Below, piece by piece: positions 1-12,953 of a stretch of 64,000 bases of DNA. The DNA is from Sporothrix humicola (taxonomy: Eukaryota > Ascomycota > Sordariomycetes > Ophiostomatales > Ophiostomataceae). Position 1 is the stretch's first letter. Every line of letters starts with the position of its first letter. The notes beneath the pieces are model-generated. The model made no database searches, was not told where the DNA came from, and saw nothing but the letters and a program-made list of their open reading frames with translations. Where the stretch lies: the NCBI GenBank assembly GCA_021396245.1, contig WNYE01000102.1, positions 1 through 64,000 of the forward strand, written 5' to 3'. Position numbers and translations under genes: made by a program.

Positions 1-58
1 AACATGCACGTATCTTTTAGCCCCCATCCCCAAAAACTAAACTCACCTCTTGTCCTCA

Positions 59-78
59 CCCCCCCCCCCCCCCCCCCC
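59..78 (+). repeat. Poly-C mononucleotide tract
   Basis: Twenty consecutive C residues, read directly from the sequence, lie in non-coding DNA near the left edge. Exact length is the sort of detail that sequencing or assembly can get wrong. Confidence 0.9.
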
Positions 79-671
79 TTCACGGGATTTTTTTTGCTCG
101 CTCTCCCTTTCGTCTGGTCTTTTTGTCGAGTCTTTGAGCTTGTCTTCTATTTTTCTGTGTTCTGTGTTCTGTCTGGCCCTTCTTCTCGTCTTCTTTTTCA
201 TCCCTTGGGGAGATCCCCCCCTTGGTTTAATTTACCCATTGACGGATGGCGCAACTAGCGACCTAGGCAAGACACGCGCAGATGGTCTAGAAAGGAGGAC
301 GAAGATACCGAAAAGATAGGCGAGAAAAAGAAAAGAAAAGAAAACACACACAAAAAGAGAGAAAATACGACGTACACTCTGCAAATCGTTGGGTACTTCC
401 AGACCGCACCTTTCACCGCACTTTCCACAAGTCCCTTTCTCTGATGTTCGTTCCTTCCTCTGCTGAGTCCTCATCCAGTGGAAGAACTTCTGCCATCTGT
501 CTTCCTTCACTCCTTCCTCCTTCCCTCCCGGGCCAGGCCATCCTGCGTCCGCCGTACCTTGCGTCCCGTCCGTTGTCGGACCCACTCCTCCAAAAAGTGA
601 GTGAAAAATGCTCTCTTCTCTCTCAGAAACTCGTCTCGGCCACACCACCTCACCCCAAGACCCCTGCTTGT

Positions 672-695
672 TAGCGTGCTAGCGTGGTAGCGTGT
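672..695 (+). repeat. Short tandem repeat, 8-bp unit x3
   Basis: Three adjoining copies of TAGCGTGN lie in the upstream region of the TBC gene, followed by a decayed fourth copy (TAGTTGTG). No function is inferred. Confidence 0.8.
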
Positions 696-1577
696 TAGTT
701 GTGTTAGTGCCCTTTTTGCCTTTTTTGTCTCTTTGGCCTGGTCTTGGTTGTTTTCTATTGAACGCTGCCATGCGTCCGGCTTGCCTTTGACCCCACGACA
801 CCTTGTCGAGACGCCTGTTCTCTGCCTTTTTCTGGGAGTACCTGCGTGTGAGTGTGTGTCGTGGACGATCTGCACTTGCTCTTGAACGTCGTAGTCGCAT
901 GCGTTCAGTCCCGACTCCCAAGGCGTGTGAAAAGACGCATTTGTCAACGGCCGCGACCAAAGACCGTGGTCCTTGACCATCGACCGTCTTGCCGCGACTT
1001 ACTTTCTTGCCGCGGTCGTACTGTGTAGTTTCTGTGTTTGCGTTTGAGTGGATGCTGGATGCTGTCTGTTTGTCGTGGCTGTTTCTTCTTTATTTTTTGT
1101 CTTTTCTTTTTGCTTTTCTTTTTTCCTTCACACCGACCCCCCTACCAGTTGTCTCTCCCTTTTTCTTTCCTCACTTCTCACATCTTTTTTTCTTCACTTC
1201 ACTCCCTTCCCTTTACTCCTTTTCTCCTTTATTCTCCCTCTGCTTCTATACTTCAAACATTCCTTCCTTCCTATTCATCTCTCTTCCATATCAGCTTATA
1301 CCCCCTTTGTTGCTACGTTCTCTTATTATTTTACTCGTCCAACGAAACAATATCAACGACGTTTACATCTTACACTCTGCATCCTGCATCCTTGACTTAC
1401 ACCGTCACCGGAACACAAAAACAAAAGCAATTTTACACACAAACACGAGAACAATATCCACGCAAACAGCTGCAGCAATACGAGAATATCAAGCATCACA
1501 CTTGATAGAGAAGCATACACAATACACTACGCATCACCACAGAACACTGCATCCGTCGTCTGTCACACAGAAACACA

Positions 1578-4500
1578 ATGGCGCTGCAGCGGTTCAACAG
1601 CGTCGGCGGTGGCAGCACCACCGCCAGCAACAACAAGCCGTCCAGGCTAACACCCAGAATGTCGGCCACATCCTTGACGTCGCCTTCGTCAACGTCTGTC
1701 ATGTCAGCAGCATCATCTCTGCCCTCGCCGTTTCCGTCGCCCACGTCGTCGCCCTCGCGCTCGTCAAACCTCGTGGCCCTGCGGTACGAGGAGACCGTGC
1801 AGGCCAAGCCGCCTATTATGGTGACCACAAAGCGCACAAACGGAAGTGCCACGAGCAGCTCTGCATACCTGGCCCGCTCGCGGTCGACACTGTCGACGCG
1901 GTCTCTGGCCACGACGTCGTCGCGCCTATCGACAACAGCAGCTTCGTCGTCGACGTCCGTGTCCATGCCGGTCCTGACGCCCACCATTTCGCCGTCTTCC
2001 GCCTCGACGCCCACGCCATCGTCACCTTCCACGCCTACGCCGACCTCGGCGACCACTCGCTATCCGCTGGTGATTTTGCGTCCGCCCGGTCTGGTCGTGC
2101 CGCCCACTGAGCAGCACCCGGCCCTGCGCACGCCGACATTCCACCCGATTGTCGAGGAGGGCTGTGAGGCAAACGAAGAGACGGGCGAAAACGAGATCAC
2201 GCCGGCCATTGGCCCCAGACTCCGGACTGTTCCCGAGAAGAACAATGATCCGACGAAGCGTGACTCTATCCTGGCATCGTCGGCCGCTTCGACCGTTTCT
2301 GTCTGGCCCGAGGACGCCCAGGACACGAACGCAAGAGATCTAAAGGAGGAGGAGGTTGACGTCCTCAACGTTCCTAATGTCAACTCCACCAACGCGGTCT
2401 CCGCCAAAGATCCCAAAGAGGAGGCCCAGGAGACGCTGGCCCACGCCCAGCACGCCGAGAACGAGGACGACGACGAGGACGACGACGGCTACTCGAGCTG
2501 CATGTGCCGCAGTGCCAGCCGCCGCAGCAAAGTCGCGTCCGTCGTGTGTCCGCCTGCACCTGTCCGCGAAGCACCGCCGCCGCCAGAGAAGACAACGACA
2601 AACGCGGATGACGAGGCTGTGGTTGCACCGCCTGCAGTTTCCCGTGTGTCCATGTCGGCCAGACCGTCTGTGGACTTTGCTGATCCCCTGTCTTCTTCGA
2701 TGCCAAACGTAAACGTCACGCGCGAAAAGAGCTGGCGTTTGCCTCGGACCTCGTTCAGCTTCCGCGCCAGCGCCTTCCAGCGCCAGCGGAGCGGCAAGAG
2801 CAAGAAGAACAAGCGGACCGCGAGCGTGGCCAGTGTTGATGGCGTTCAGTATGAGGATGGCCTGATTCCCGTTGTGGTTCCAGACACTGCAGCTGACGCA
2901 AATAACGAAAATAACGAAAACGGCGAAAACAACGAGATTGGCCACGACAAGGACGGTCGCACAGCAGGGGCAGTTGCAGGTGGAGCTGCAATCAACAACA
3001 CAGATGGTGGTGCAGAAGGTGCGAACCACATTCTGCCTGCATTCACCGCCCAGTCTCCCTTACTTCCTGCGGGGCCTTTCCAATTTTCAGCTGCCCCTTC
3101 AGCCTCTATGGCGGCCCCCTCAGCAGCCTCAGCAGCCCCCCTTCAGCGCCCCCATCAACACACCAGGCTCTCTAAGCCCAATCCGTCCTGGCACCCGATG
3201 CTAGCGTCACAGCCGCCGTCCCAGCCGCCGTCCCAGCACGCGCCCCTCCCTGCCACCGGTGGCACTTCCACTGCCATCGCGCCTTCCTCCCTTCCTCTTG
3301 GGACGAACGCCCACCTGCCTTCCCCGTCCATGCCGCTTCCGTCCATTTCGTCGTTTGCCTCGTTTGCTACCCCGTCCCTTCCGTATATTCCGGCCATTGA
3401 GGGAAAGAACAACAGCAACGACAATTCTACGAATGCAACTTCGACAAACTCTTCTCCATCACCAACCCCCTCTCAACCCAATTTTATCCTTCGCGTCTTA
3501 TCCATGTCGGATTCGCGCCAAAAGCGTCAGCAGCAGCAGCAGCAGCAACACGACCGCGGCACCACTAGCAAAGACAATGGCGCCATCCCCAAAAGAGAAA
3601 AGGACGAAAAGAAGAAAGGGAAAATCGCGAAACGGGACAATCACTTCAGCGACTTGTCTTCCGCCTCCGTCACGTCGACTCCTCTCATCAACACCGCCAT
3701 TCCCACCGAGCGACTGCTGGAGGATGACTTTTTGCAGTCCCTGACCTTTTCGAAACGCGGAAGCCTCATGTTTGGCGGCAAACGCGCTATCGCCAATTCC
3801 GCGTCTGCTGCCTCCTTTGGCTTTTCATCGCCTCTTTCTCCTCTTGCGTCTTCCTCTCCTCTCTTTCCTCCGCCCATGGACTTGCCGCCATTGGCCCCCG
3901 CCATCGAGCGCGAGTCGCTGCAGGTGCGCTCCCTCTATGCGTCGGGCACGCGACACACTGAGGAAACAGAGGAGAACGGTCATGGCAAGACCAAGACTGC
4001 TGCTGTGTATGGACCACCTTCCACTTCCACTTTTCTACCTCTCCCCATCCGTTGTTGAAGTTGCCGGACCACCCTGCCACTCGTCGAGACGGGCGTCTGC
4101 TGACTGCCATGTTCTGCTGCCGGTGCTCCTCCCACCGGAAATGCTGTGACAACCATCAATTGCAGTTCCAATTCATTATTACAAACCGAGACCGACAAGG
4201 TCGGGACAGAAGAAAGCCCAGAAGCCCCAGAAAATCCCGACATAGAAGAAACGATACCCCAAGTACGAGAAGACCAACCACCACCTGAAGACGAACCACG
4301 ACCAGAACCGTCTGAACAACCCGAACAACCCCAACTACAAGAACAAGAACAAGAACAACCTTCCGAACCACAAGTCCAATCACAGGACGAACCTTCTGAA
4401 CCCCAAGAAGCGTCACAACCGACACTCCCCGACGTGTCAACTCTCTCCGTCGAGCCTGCGCCAACGCCAGAACCTGCAGTCGCTTCTGCTACTGCCTCGA

Positions 4501-6536
4501 CATCTACGCCTGCGCCCGCGCCTACTTCCGCGCCCGCAGTTGCGCCAACGGATCATTTGCGCCCAGACGCCGCCGCGCGCGCGTCTGCCTCCAACAATGA
4601 CGCAAGGACGTCCATCATTTCGGCCACCTCGGCCACCACTGTCTCGACAGGCATTGCATTGACAGAAGGAACAGAATCGTCGCTCTCCCTAGCGCCCACC
4701 ACGACGCCCCAAGCCTCGGAGCCTCCGTCGCCTTTTGACGCAGGCGCTTCGTCTGTCAATACAAACACAAACTCCAACTCCACGACCTCGCTGTCATCGC
4801 CCATCCGGAACGCGTACGAGCTAGCCGGCGGACTCGAAGACTGGGAGGACGTGAATGTTGCAGATGTCGACCGCTTTGGATTCATCCACGTGCGTCGACC
4901 AAGGCCGGGCACGGCCGCCACCGCGAACGACGGAGACGAAGACGACAATGGCGACGCCGACGAGGAGACTGTCAATGGAAAGACCGCGACTAGCAGCAGT
5001 GGCGGCCTGGCAGGCATTGGCCGTCACTTCAGCCGTCGCCACCACTCACCCTCATCGCGCCGTCGTAACAATAACCGCACGCTGACGTTCAACACGGGCA
5101 ATGGCAACGGCGCCCGGTCCGTCCATACCAGCCGCTCCACGTCGACAACAGCGACAGCTGCCGCCGCTGCACGCTCTTCGATTCGCGCCGCCGCCAACCA
5201 GCTGCCCCACAACAGGGACCGCCGCTGGATCGACGAGGCCGGAGAGATGCTGACGCTTGAGCCGGGCCTCGCCGATATTGCCGAGGACGAGGACGCCGAG
5301 CGCTTAGCCGACGTGCTGAAACGAAAGGAGTGGGAGCGCGCCGAAAAATGGCGTCGCATGGCCAAGGCCATCCAGCGCACCGAGGACGGCACGCCCGTCG
5401 CAACGGGCGCCGGCATGGACTTTGAGTTTGACCTGCACCATCCCAAACTGGTCGAGCGGACCTGGAAAGGAATCCCCGACCGGTGGCGGGCGCCGGCCTG
5501 GTACTCGTTTTTGGCGTCGAGTGCTAAGCGCCGGCGTGCCCAGCGTGTGCCGCCACTGCCGCCTGCTGTGCCGGTAGAGGGAGCAGAGCCTGTTGTTGCA
5601 GCTCCCGCGCCTCCTTCTCCTCCAGACGGAGGCGAGACAGACACCCAGATCATCGCCGCCTTCCACCGTCTCCAGGACACCGCCTCGCCCGACGATGTCC
5701 AGATCGACCTCGACGTGCCACGCACCGTCAACGGCCACGTCATGTTCCGCAAGCGGTACCGTGGCGGCCAGCGTCTGCTGTTCCGTGTCCTGCACGCCCT
5801 GTCGCTCTACTTCCACGCTACAGGCTACGTCCAGGGCATGGCCTCGCTTGCCGCCACCTTGCTGTGCTACTACGATGAAGAGCGCTGCTTCGTTATGCTC
5901 GTGCGCCTCTTCCACCTGCGCGGCCTTGAGCGGCTCTATGAGCCAGGCTTTGGCGGTCTCATGGAGGCTCTGGGCGAGTACGAGCAGCAGTGGCTCGCCC
6001 GCAGCAACCGTCGCGTCGCCCAGAAACTGACCTCGCTCAACATTGACGCCACCACCTACGCCACGCGCTGGTACCTGACACTCTTCAACCTGTCAGTGCC
6101 GTTCCCCGCGCAGCTGCGTATCTGGGACGTCTTCATGCTGCTGGGCGATGCCGACAATGATATGCTTGGGTCTAGCAGTGGCTTTGGGTCGCGGCCTGGT
6201 ACGCGCTCCGGCACGAGACCGGGTACGGCTGCCACCACGGCGACTTCACGGCCTGGCACGTCGGCCTCGGCCGCGGGCACCATGCCTGAAATGTCAGCCA
6301 CGGCCATGATCACCGCCAACGCGCCCGCACCCACGGCCAGCAAGGCCAACCTGGGTATTCTGCACGCCACGAGCACTGCGCTCATCGACGGGCTCCAGGA
6401 AGTCTTGCTGGACGCCGACTTTGAAAACGCCATGAAGGCTGTGACCTCGTGGGTGCCGATTAAGGATGAGGACCTGCTGATGAAAGTGGTGCATGCCGAA
6501 TGGAAGCGCTACCAGAAGAGGAAGGCGAGGAGATAA
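1578..6536 (+). CDS. TBC-domain Rab GTPase-activating protein with long disordered N-terminus
   Basis: Predicted two-exon gene: 1,578-4,006 and 4,166-6,536, giving about 1,599 residues. The intron (159 nt) has a GTATGG donor and TGCAG acceptor and removes two in-frame stops at 4,056 and 4,101. Both halves are in the same frame and neither is a plausible gene alone, because the downstream half has no good ATG. The start context (CACAATGGC) is strong. Residues 1 to about 1,200 are Ser/Thr/Pro/Asn-rich low complexity, with a Gln tract near 3,530 and acidic runs. The TBC domain occupies roughly residues 1,240-1,599: GIPDRWR entry motif, arginine finger in DVPRT (Arg1329) and glutamine finger in YVQGM (Gln1366). 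Both catalytic fingers of the TBC mechanism are present, so active GAP function toward a Rab is expected. A low-complexity insert rich in RPGT units interrupts the C-terminal part of the domain (about 6,165-6,350). The target Rab cannot be named. Confidence 0.9.
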
Positions 6537-8700
6537 GTTGAGATCGAGATACGAGCTCCGTCAGGAGCCAGAGAAAAAAACGAGAGTATGAGAACGGAGC
6601 ACCTGATGGGACCACGATCATTTGATTTTCATTTGTTTGATTTTTATTCTGTCTTTTCCCCCACTTCTTTTCCTTTATCACTCCAGCGTTCTGGCACGAC
6701 GATGAGAAAGGACTACGGAACGCGTTCCACGACTTTGACGTCATTTCTTTTGTTCTTTTCTTACAGTCTTTTCTGTCTCTTCTTTCATTTGTTTACTCCT
6801 GGTTTTCCCTTCTTTTCTTACATTCTTCTCTTCTTTTCTTCTATTTCTTTTCTTACTTCTTTATTATTCCCCTTATAGCATTCAAATATGCCAACAAGAT
6901 ACCCCTCAGATTACTTTACATCTATATACACTTCACAGCACAGCTTATAATTTTAGTCTTATTCTTGATCAAATACCATTTATCCTACTTGCCAACTGAC
7001 TTGAACTCATCTTTGTCTGTCTCATATACACAAAATACATAAAATACGCAAAAGCAGCCATCTCCATCTGCCGATCACTGCAGCCTCTTTACTTTCTCAA
7101 AGTGGTATCTCAAAAGAGTATCTCCAGTGACGCAGCAGCTCTCTTGTTTGACACGTCCTCATATACTCATGTCTTCACGTTCCTCCTTTTTTGTCTCGTG
7201 TGCCTCTGCGTCTCGTATATGCACGCGAGCTTTAAAATTTAAAAATCAGCCCAAAACAAGCTCCCTCCCCCTCTCTTTCCAGAATGGCTGCAGCTGTACT
7301 CTACCACTGCATGTTTTGATTTTACAGCCTTTTCTAGTATTCCACAGCGTCTCTCGCCCCCATTTTTTATACATCTGGTCTGCTGTGCCGCACGTTGCAC
7401 CCCTTGAAAAGTTCATTCGGTGTCAACATCGTCAACAGTGTGCTGCATCTGTGCATCTGTGCGTGTACATTCTTGGGCTTAGGCTTTGGCCTCCTCATTT
7501 CCTATCAAGACAATTTCATTTCCTACTCCAAAAAGAGGCCTGTGCCGCTGCGTCTGCACCATGTCTTCCTCGTGCCGCCTGCCGGACCGCTTGTTTTGTC
7601 GGCCGTTCTCGCCTGTTGCCTCATGCATCCTCGTTTTCTTTTCTCTCTCTCTTTTTTGCCTCTTGCTGTCTCTATTTTCTTTCCTTTTGAGGCAAGGCGC
7701 GCCCTGCAAATCATTGTGCATGGATCGCCAACACATGCGCGCGCGCGGACCATCCTTGTCCATTGCCCTTTTGCCGTTCTTTGATTCTCACTTGCCAGCC
7801 TCATTTGGAGAGGTGCATAAATATATCACGGTAAAAGTAGCCCAAAAAAATGTAAATAAAAGGCAATGTCAAGATGCCTGACGTATGACAGAGTCCACGA
7901 TGCGCGATACACGTTGCACGAACCAACAGAAAAGCTGCGTTCATGCGCATCCAGCTGTGCCGCATGAGTTTCTGTTTTTGCACGTCGACTTTTCTGGAGC
8001 CACATGCCCTTGTGCCCCAACACGGTCTCTCGGCATACCACCCTCCCCTTTTGCATTTTTTATTTGATCTCTGATCGAGACCAAAGCGGGCTGCCCCAAC
8101 AGAAAGGAGTCACAAAGAATAGAATGCCCATAGTGGGCAGTCAGAAAAGTAGTCAAGGCGACCCAAAACAGAGGCCCAAATTGCATGCAGGATATACATA
8201 TACTGTGTATAACGTGCAGATGCAGGATAAGATTGGATAAGAATGGAAGAAAGACTGTCCAAATGCGGGAGATCAGAAGGCCAGAGAAGCAACAGTGCGT
8301 TTTGTTTGCCTTGCTGTGCCGCATTTCTTTCGTTCTTTCGCCCTCTTTTTTGCTGTCCTTTCTCTTCCATGTAATTTTTGTGCCTTCCCTCACTCCGATC
8401 TCCCTCCGCCCCTCCTCTCTTTAGGTCTTCGCATCGCGTCGATCCCTTCCCGTGTGCGGCTGTTCCGTCCTCTCTCTCTCTCTTCTCGGCCTCTTTTTAT
8501 TTCTTTTTTTTCGCTATTGCCTTTCGCTTGCCTGCCCTTCAGCATGTCTGTTGGTCGTTCGGCTGATGAAGCGTTTCCCACATCCTCCCGCCCGACCGCT
8601 GCCTTCTGGGCCCGTGCCTCTTTATTTCTTTGGTCATGATTTTATTATTACTTTTTTCTCGCTGGATGCTGCCGAGCCACCCTACTCCTCTTTCAATAAG
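6537..8700. other. Gene-free: 3' flank of TBC gene and T/C-rich intergenic DNA
   Basis: No supported gene. Immediately after the TBC stop the + strand becomes T-rich (about 6,650-6,890), compatible with a 3' UTR and polyadenylation region. Later T/C-rich blocks occur at 7,600-7,700 and 8,310-8,530. The open frames are Phe/Ser/Leu-rich translations of these tracts without recognisable motifs. Confidence 0.6.
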
Positions 8701-11700
8701 CTGTGTTAATCAAATCAAAATATGAGATATAGAGGTGTCTTATGTAACACATGAACCAACAGTCCACGACAAAACAATCCGCCCGCCTCAATACGGCCAT
8801 TCCGGACATTCTCGATGCACTTTGTCAAAAAGGGAATTACAAGACAAAAAGAGGAGACGATCGCCAGCATATATCGTTTTCTAGTTTCTATCCATGGCCA
8901 TTTACACAAGAACACGTCCGGACTCGCCTTCTTACCCATTTGCGGATGGGTGCGGGTCGTCTTATTTACTTTGTGCCTCTTTCAGACAGCTCCGGTCCAA
9001 CACAACAATCTTCATATCCCACTTTGACAAATGTCATATCGCCCCCAAATAAAATGAAATATATACTCGAAGAGGTAAGAGACCGGAAGGCTCCTCGCCA
9101 TCCAAATTCTTCCGTCCCCTCTCCCCCGCAAGACTATTAAAATCCACCCCGAGCCGCCACCTGCATGAGTAGCACCATGCCTCTTGCCCTTTCCGGACTC
9201 CGTACCCTCCGCCTCTGTTCCCGGTTCGGGCTTGGTGCAGCCTTGCCGGTGTCCACCTCTTAAGGAGGCCTCACATTGACATCTACCAATATACCTAAAC
9301 GGGTATTAAGAGAAACTCTTATTTTCTTTTTCCTTCTCGAACATTGCGACCTTGCTTGTTTTCTCCATCTTTAGCCTCATATCGTCTCTTTTTTTCTTTT
9401 CCAATGTAGAATATGGGGTCGGGAGAGAGGCAGTTTGTCTACCCGATTCGGAGTATTTTTCCAGTGCTCCACGCTCCACGTTATTAGTTTGGTGATCCAC
9501 ATCGAGGTGGATGAACACGAAATGGGTATGAATCTACGACCAAAATGAATAACAGTAGGCGACCAGTGAGTGTGAAAAGTGAAAAACTCATGAGGCTCTT
9601 CCGAATAAGGCTTTGGATTGACCACCAAATTAGCTCTTACCAGGCAAGATATAGCCTTGATCGGGACAGCATGAAGGCGTATTTTGAAATCGAGATTCGC
9701 ATAGGATGGGTATCCTATCTCGGTGAGAAGACAGGTGGCTCATAAATGGCCCGCAGTCGTGAAATTCAATAGTGCACAGCGGGCCAGGTAAGACCACATC
9801 GGCTTTATTCGCCAAATGGCCAAACCTAACAGAATATACCAAGACTGTATTTGCACATAGTTTTTACTAGTGCGTAAACAGCATGCCGAGAGTGATGGAA
9901 TTATGAAAAGAATTCGAATCGCAGTCATTATCATGGTTAAGATGCGTTCCACACCGAAACAGTGGATGGCCATGAGACAAAGTCGTTTCTCTCTCTCTGA
10001 GATGCCTGCTTGAACCACGGATGTATCTGACATTCGTGTCTCTCATTTGGTATTTAACCATTTGTTGCTTTTTCTGTTGTCATCGTCTTGGTCTCGGCTC
10101 CTTTTATGTCTCGGTTCCTTCGGCCATTTGAGGCTCCCCGTCTACTGCAAGCTATTACGCAGCGTGAGAAGGCTAAGACATTGTCGGAGCCGAATCCACG
10201 GTAGGATATTTAAATGAAGAAGGAAACGTAAAGGTTCTTCAAAGATGGATATTTGTACGAGCGTTGACAGCAGGATCATAGACCCATCCATAAGAGATCC
10301 AAAGGATGGCGAGAGCCGGTGTGCGCCGTCTAACTAACAAATACGTTTTTGGTAAGCCATGATATAAACGGCCTTGACAGTACCCGGCACGGGGCATCCT
10401 CTAATGAAATTAAACATGAAAACGGCAAGTGTGACTTACCTTCCCGTGATGCACCGAAATTTGTGCGAGTTGGTTACAATTTAGACCAATTACCGGCATT
10501 TATATTCTGTGATAATTGGATTTAAAGCCACTGTAGTAAACACTTCTATAAAATAGAGCCAAAAACTGTCTCGGTGAAGGGTTTTCATATTCAATTATTT
10601 TTCAATTCATGCTCACCATGGTGGACTGATGTTCGGTTGTGCCCACTCGCTCTTTCTTCTTTCGGACGACGGCGCGGACGGCGGCGCGGCCGGCTCGGGC
10701 CACTAACACGGTTCGGGCAACAACACGCCATAGCAGCACCACTACAGTGGAAGATTTCAAAGAGGTTTTTGCTCAACATCTAGCGCCGTAGAGCCTGGCG
10801 CAGTGTAGAAATGTCCGTGAACAGTTATAAGTACGTCTTTAGGCTGTTTAACTATTCATAGCCTTGGTGAGCACAGTTCAGTAGACTCTGTTGGTTTCTA
10901 CCTTTTTGGGAAGGTACGCTGAGCAACTAGCAATGTAATATTTGCCAGAAAGCAGACATATGACATGTCCATCTAAAAGTCTTGATTAAGTTTAGTCAAA
11001 TTTCTTTTTTAAACCGTTAGACTTATTTCAAGTTGAAGAGACAAAATTCCAGCGAGTCATTACATAGCTACCCAGCAAAGATAGCAAAACCTCTCACATG
11101 GTTGCGAACTGTAATATCTGTAAAACACATACGGTCAGATTATTAAATATGGCCTCCCTCAAATAAGAAAGTTGCCGAAGGGGGTGGAAGCAGCTACCCG
11201 TCCAGGTGAAAGAGACGTTCGTGTGATGTCTCTTACGCGTATTCATTTTACCTTACAGTTTATATTGCACTTCTCAGCCCTTTCGCCCCTCACCGCTCGT
11301 CCAATGTGTTAGTTTGATAGCTGCGCGCTTTCATATTTCCAGGAACCCGGACCTCACCGAGACAGGGAATATCCAGGCTCGGATTTCACTTTTGCTTTTC
11401 TGGTTTTCAGTTATCATAAAAGGTTGGATCTTGAGATGTCGTATCACTTACATCCTATCTTGCGTAATTTGGCGCCTTTCTCCATATGCATGTCATACGG
11501 ACGCAGTCATGGTTGGGCTCAAAGCATCGTGTATTAGATCTCATGGCATCTGATGCCCGACTTGTTGGTAACACCCGCAATCCTTTTGCAGTTTGTATTT
11601 ATTTCAACTTATTTTTTTTTTATATTTCTTCATAGTATCGTCACCCTTCTTCCACAAACGGCAGCATGATGCGCGGTAGGTTCGGGTGTACTTGTATCGT

Positions 11701-12300
11701 GTCTTGTATCCTGACCTCGTAGGGTCATCAGCTGAACTGTATACACAAGCAATAACCCTGTCAACACCTGTCACGTCCTGTCATCTTTCCGTCTTGTTTT
11801 GCAAAGCCTGCATACTCACGTTCTCTATAGTCCGTATTTATTATTTATTATTTTTTTCTGAAATTTTTAGTGATTTCTCGTCTATTCCCAACATAGCCTG
11901 GCATAGTTTGTATTGTGACCAAGGCGCCAGCCTCCGTATTCGCTTGCAGCGTACCATTGCATGAGACTATGATAAACAAGCGCCACGATGGAGTCAACGA
12001 AGAGAGAAAGACAAGGAGAAAAAAGCAATATATATGCATCCTCAGAGCGCAGAATAAACAGATCACAGGAAGTGGCGGAGAAAATGCAGATTTTTTTTCT
12101 CTTCTCTTTAGCCTGCGTGCCAAGTTCTCACATCGTTCTTTTTCGTTCCTTTCGATTCTCTTCGTTCGATTTTCAAGCCACAAAAATCTAAACAGATGCA
12201 AGCCGCATGGGGTCTCATATGTAAGGACCCTCACGAACCTGGTTGGAGCAGGTCTAGCTAGCTTTGGGGCCCGATACGGGTGAATTAATTAACCCTACCG
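8701..12300. other. Gene-free, more A/T-balanced block inside the desert
   Basis: No gene is recognised. Composition differs from the flanks: the long pyrimidine tracts disappear and the sequence is more evenly mixed and A/T-richer, with only short open frames (under about 130 codons) on both strands. This texture could be a decayed transposon or pseudogene remnant, but I found no terminal repeats, integrase, reverse transcriptase or transposase motif. An 8-bp inverted repeat (TGGCCCGC/GCGGGCCA) with a 24-nt spacer sits at 9,747-9,786. A small GC-rich patch at 10,660-10,710 carries CGGCGCG repeats. Confidence 0.4.
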
Positions 12301-12664
12301 AGATCTTTCGTTCTGTAAGGTTGAAAGGTGTGTGTGGCCCGCCAGTTCTTTGCCTTTTTACCGATGCCTTGCATCCTCCAATCGACTATTGGACTGCGAA
12401 ACTCGCTACGAGAGGGAGGGTTGGAAAGAGGCGGTAAACAAAACAGTTTGCAACTCCTCAAACCGCAACTTGGCGCCAACGTGGCAGCCATCTGCAACTG
12501 TGTGCAGCAGATCTTTATCGGTGAGATAACTTGTATTTTAAGCGACTTTGAGTGAGGCATACTTGCATGGTTCGTTTATTTATTCTGTTTATTTTGATTT
12601 TGAGTTTTCGCATCACGTCGCTCACGTTTCTTCACAGTGAAATAAAAGCAAAAACAAAACATGA

Positions 12665-12673
12665 TACTCCGTA
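12665..12673 (-). repeat. Dispersed 9-mer TACGGAGTA (as TACTCCGTA)
   Basis: One of five exact copies in the window (also at 12,945, 20,193, 24,831 and 58,644), all in non-coding DNA. About 0.5 copies would be expected by chance over both strands under uniform base composition. Confidence 0.7.
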
Positions 12674-12944
12674 AGTGTATGATAGTCTCTTCCGTACGAC
12701 GTTGAGATACTTGTATCGTACATGCAAGGTACACACGAACTTGTATGTACAAGCTCAGTTGAAGGAAATGCTTGTTCCCATTATGGAGGGGGGAACCAAC
12801 CCCCAAAAAGAAAGCGAGGGGTGCCCAGAAACGAAACACTCCCCGTTCGGACCTATTCTTTTTCAGCGGGAGAAAAGAGTGTTTGAGTAGGACGGCGATG
12901 GAAGAAGAGAAAACAACGCGGATTATTGCATACGATGTGTGAGG

Positions 12945-12953
12945 TACGGAGTA
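12945..12953 (+). repeat. Dispersed 9-mer TACGGAGTA
   Basis: Exact copy, in opposite orientation to and 280 bp from the copy at 12,665. The two therefore form a widely spaced inverted pair. Confidence 0.7.

Larger units (their letters stand above)
1..1577 (+). promoter_or_regulatory. Upstream region and probable 5' leader of the TBC gene
   Basis: No convincing gene is seen on either strand; the open frames here are Ser/Phe/Leu-rich or Arg-rich products of biased sequence. From about 1,080 to 1,330 the + strand is strongly T/C-rich, followed by an A/C-rich stretch up to the start codon at 1,578. That order (pyrimidine tract, then A/C-rich leader) is typical of the promoter and 5' UTR of filamentous-fungal genes, so I infer that it serves the TBC gene. 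A run of 20 C lies at 59-78 and a small tandem repeat at 672-695. Confidence 0.6.

Noticed and set aside
232..980. Two overlapping minus-strand frames upstream of the TBC gene
   Set aside because: Arg/Lys-rich products of the complement of C/T-rich leader DNA; no motif.
989..2110. 373-codon + frame overlapping the TBC start
   Set aside because: It overlaps the real coding frame and its first half is the translated T/C-rich leader; it is a shadow frame.
4146..6536. Treating the downstream open frame as a separate TBC gene
   Set aside because: It begins at a GTG with no ATG context, is in the same frame as the upstream open frame, and a good 159-nt intron removes the intervening stops.
8560..8580. 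CTGATGA resembling a hammerhead ribozyme core
   Set aside because: The required stem II followed by GAAA is absent downstream.
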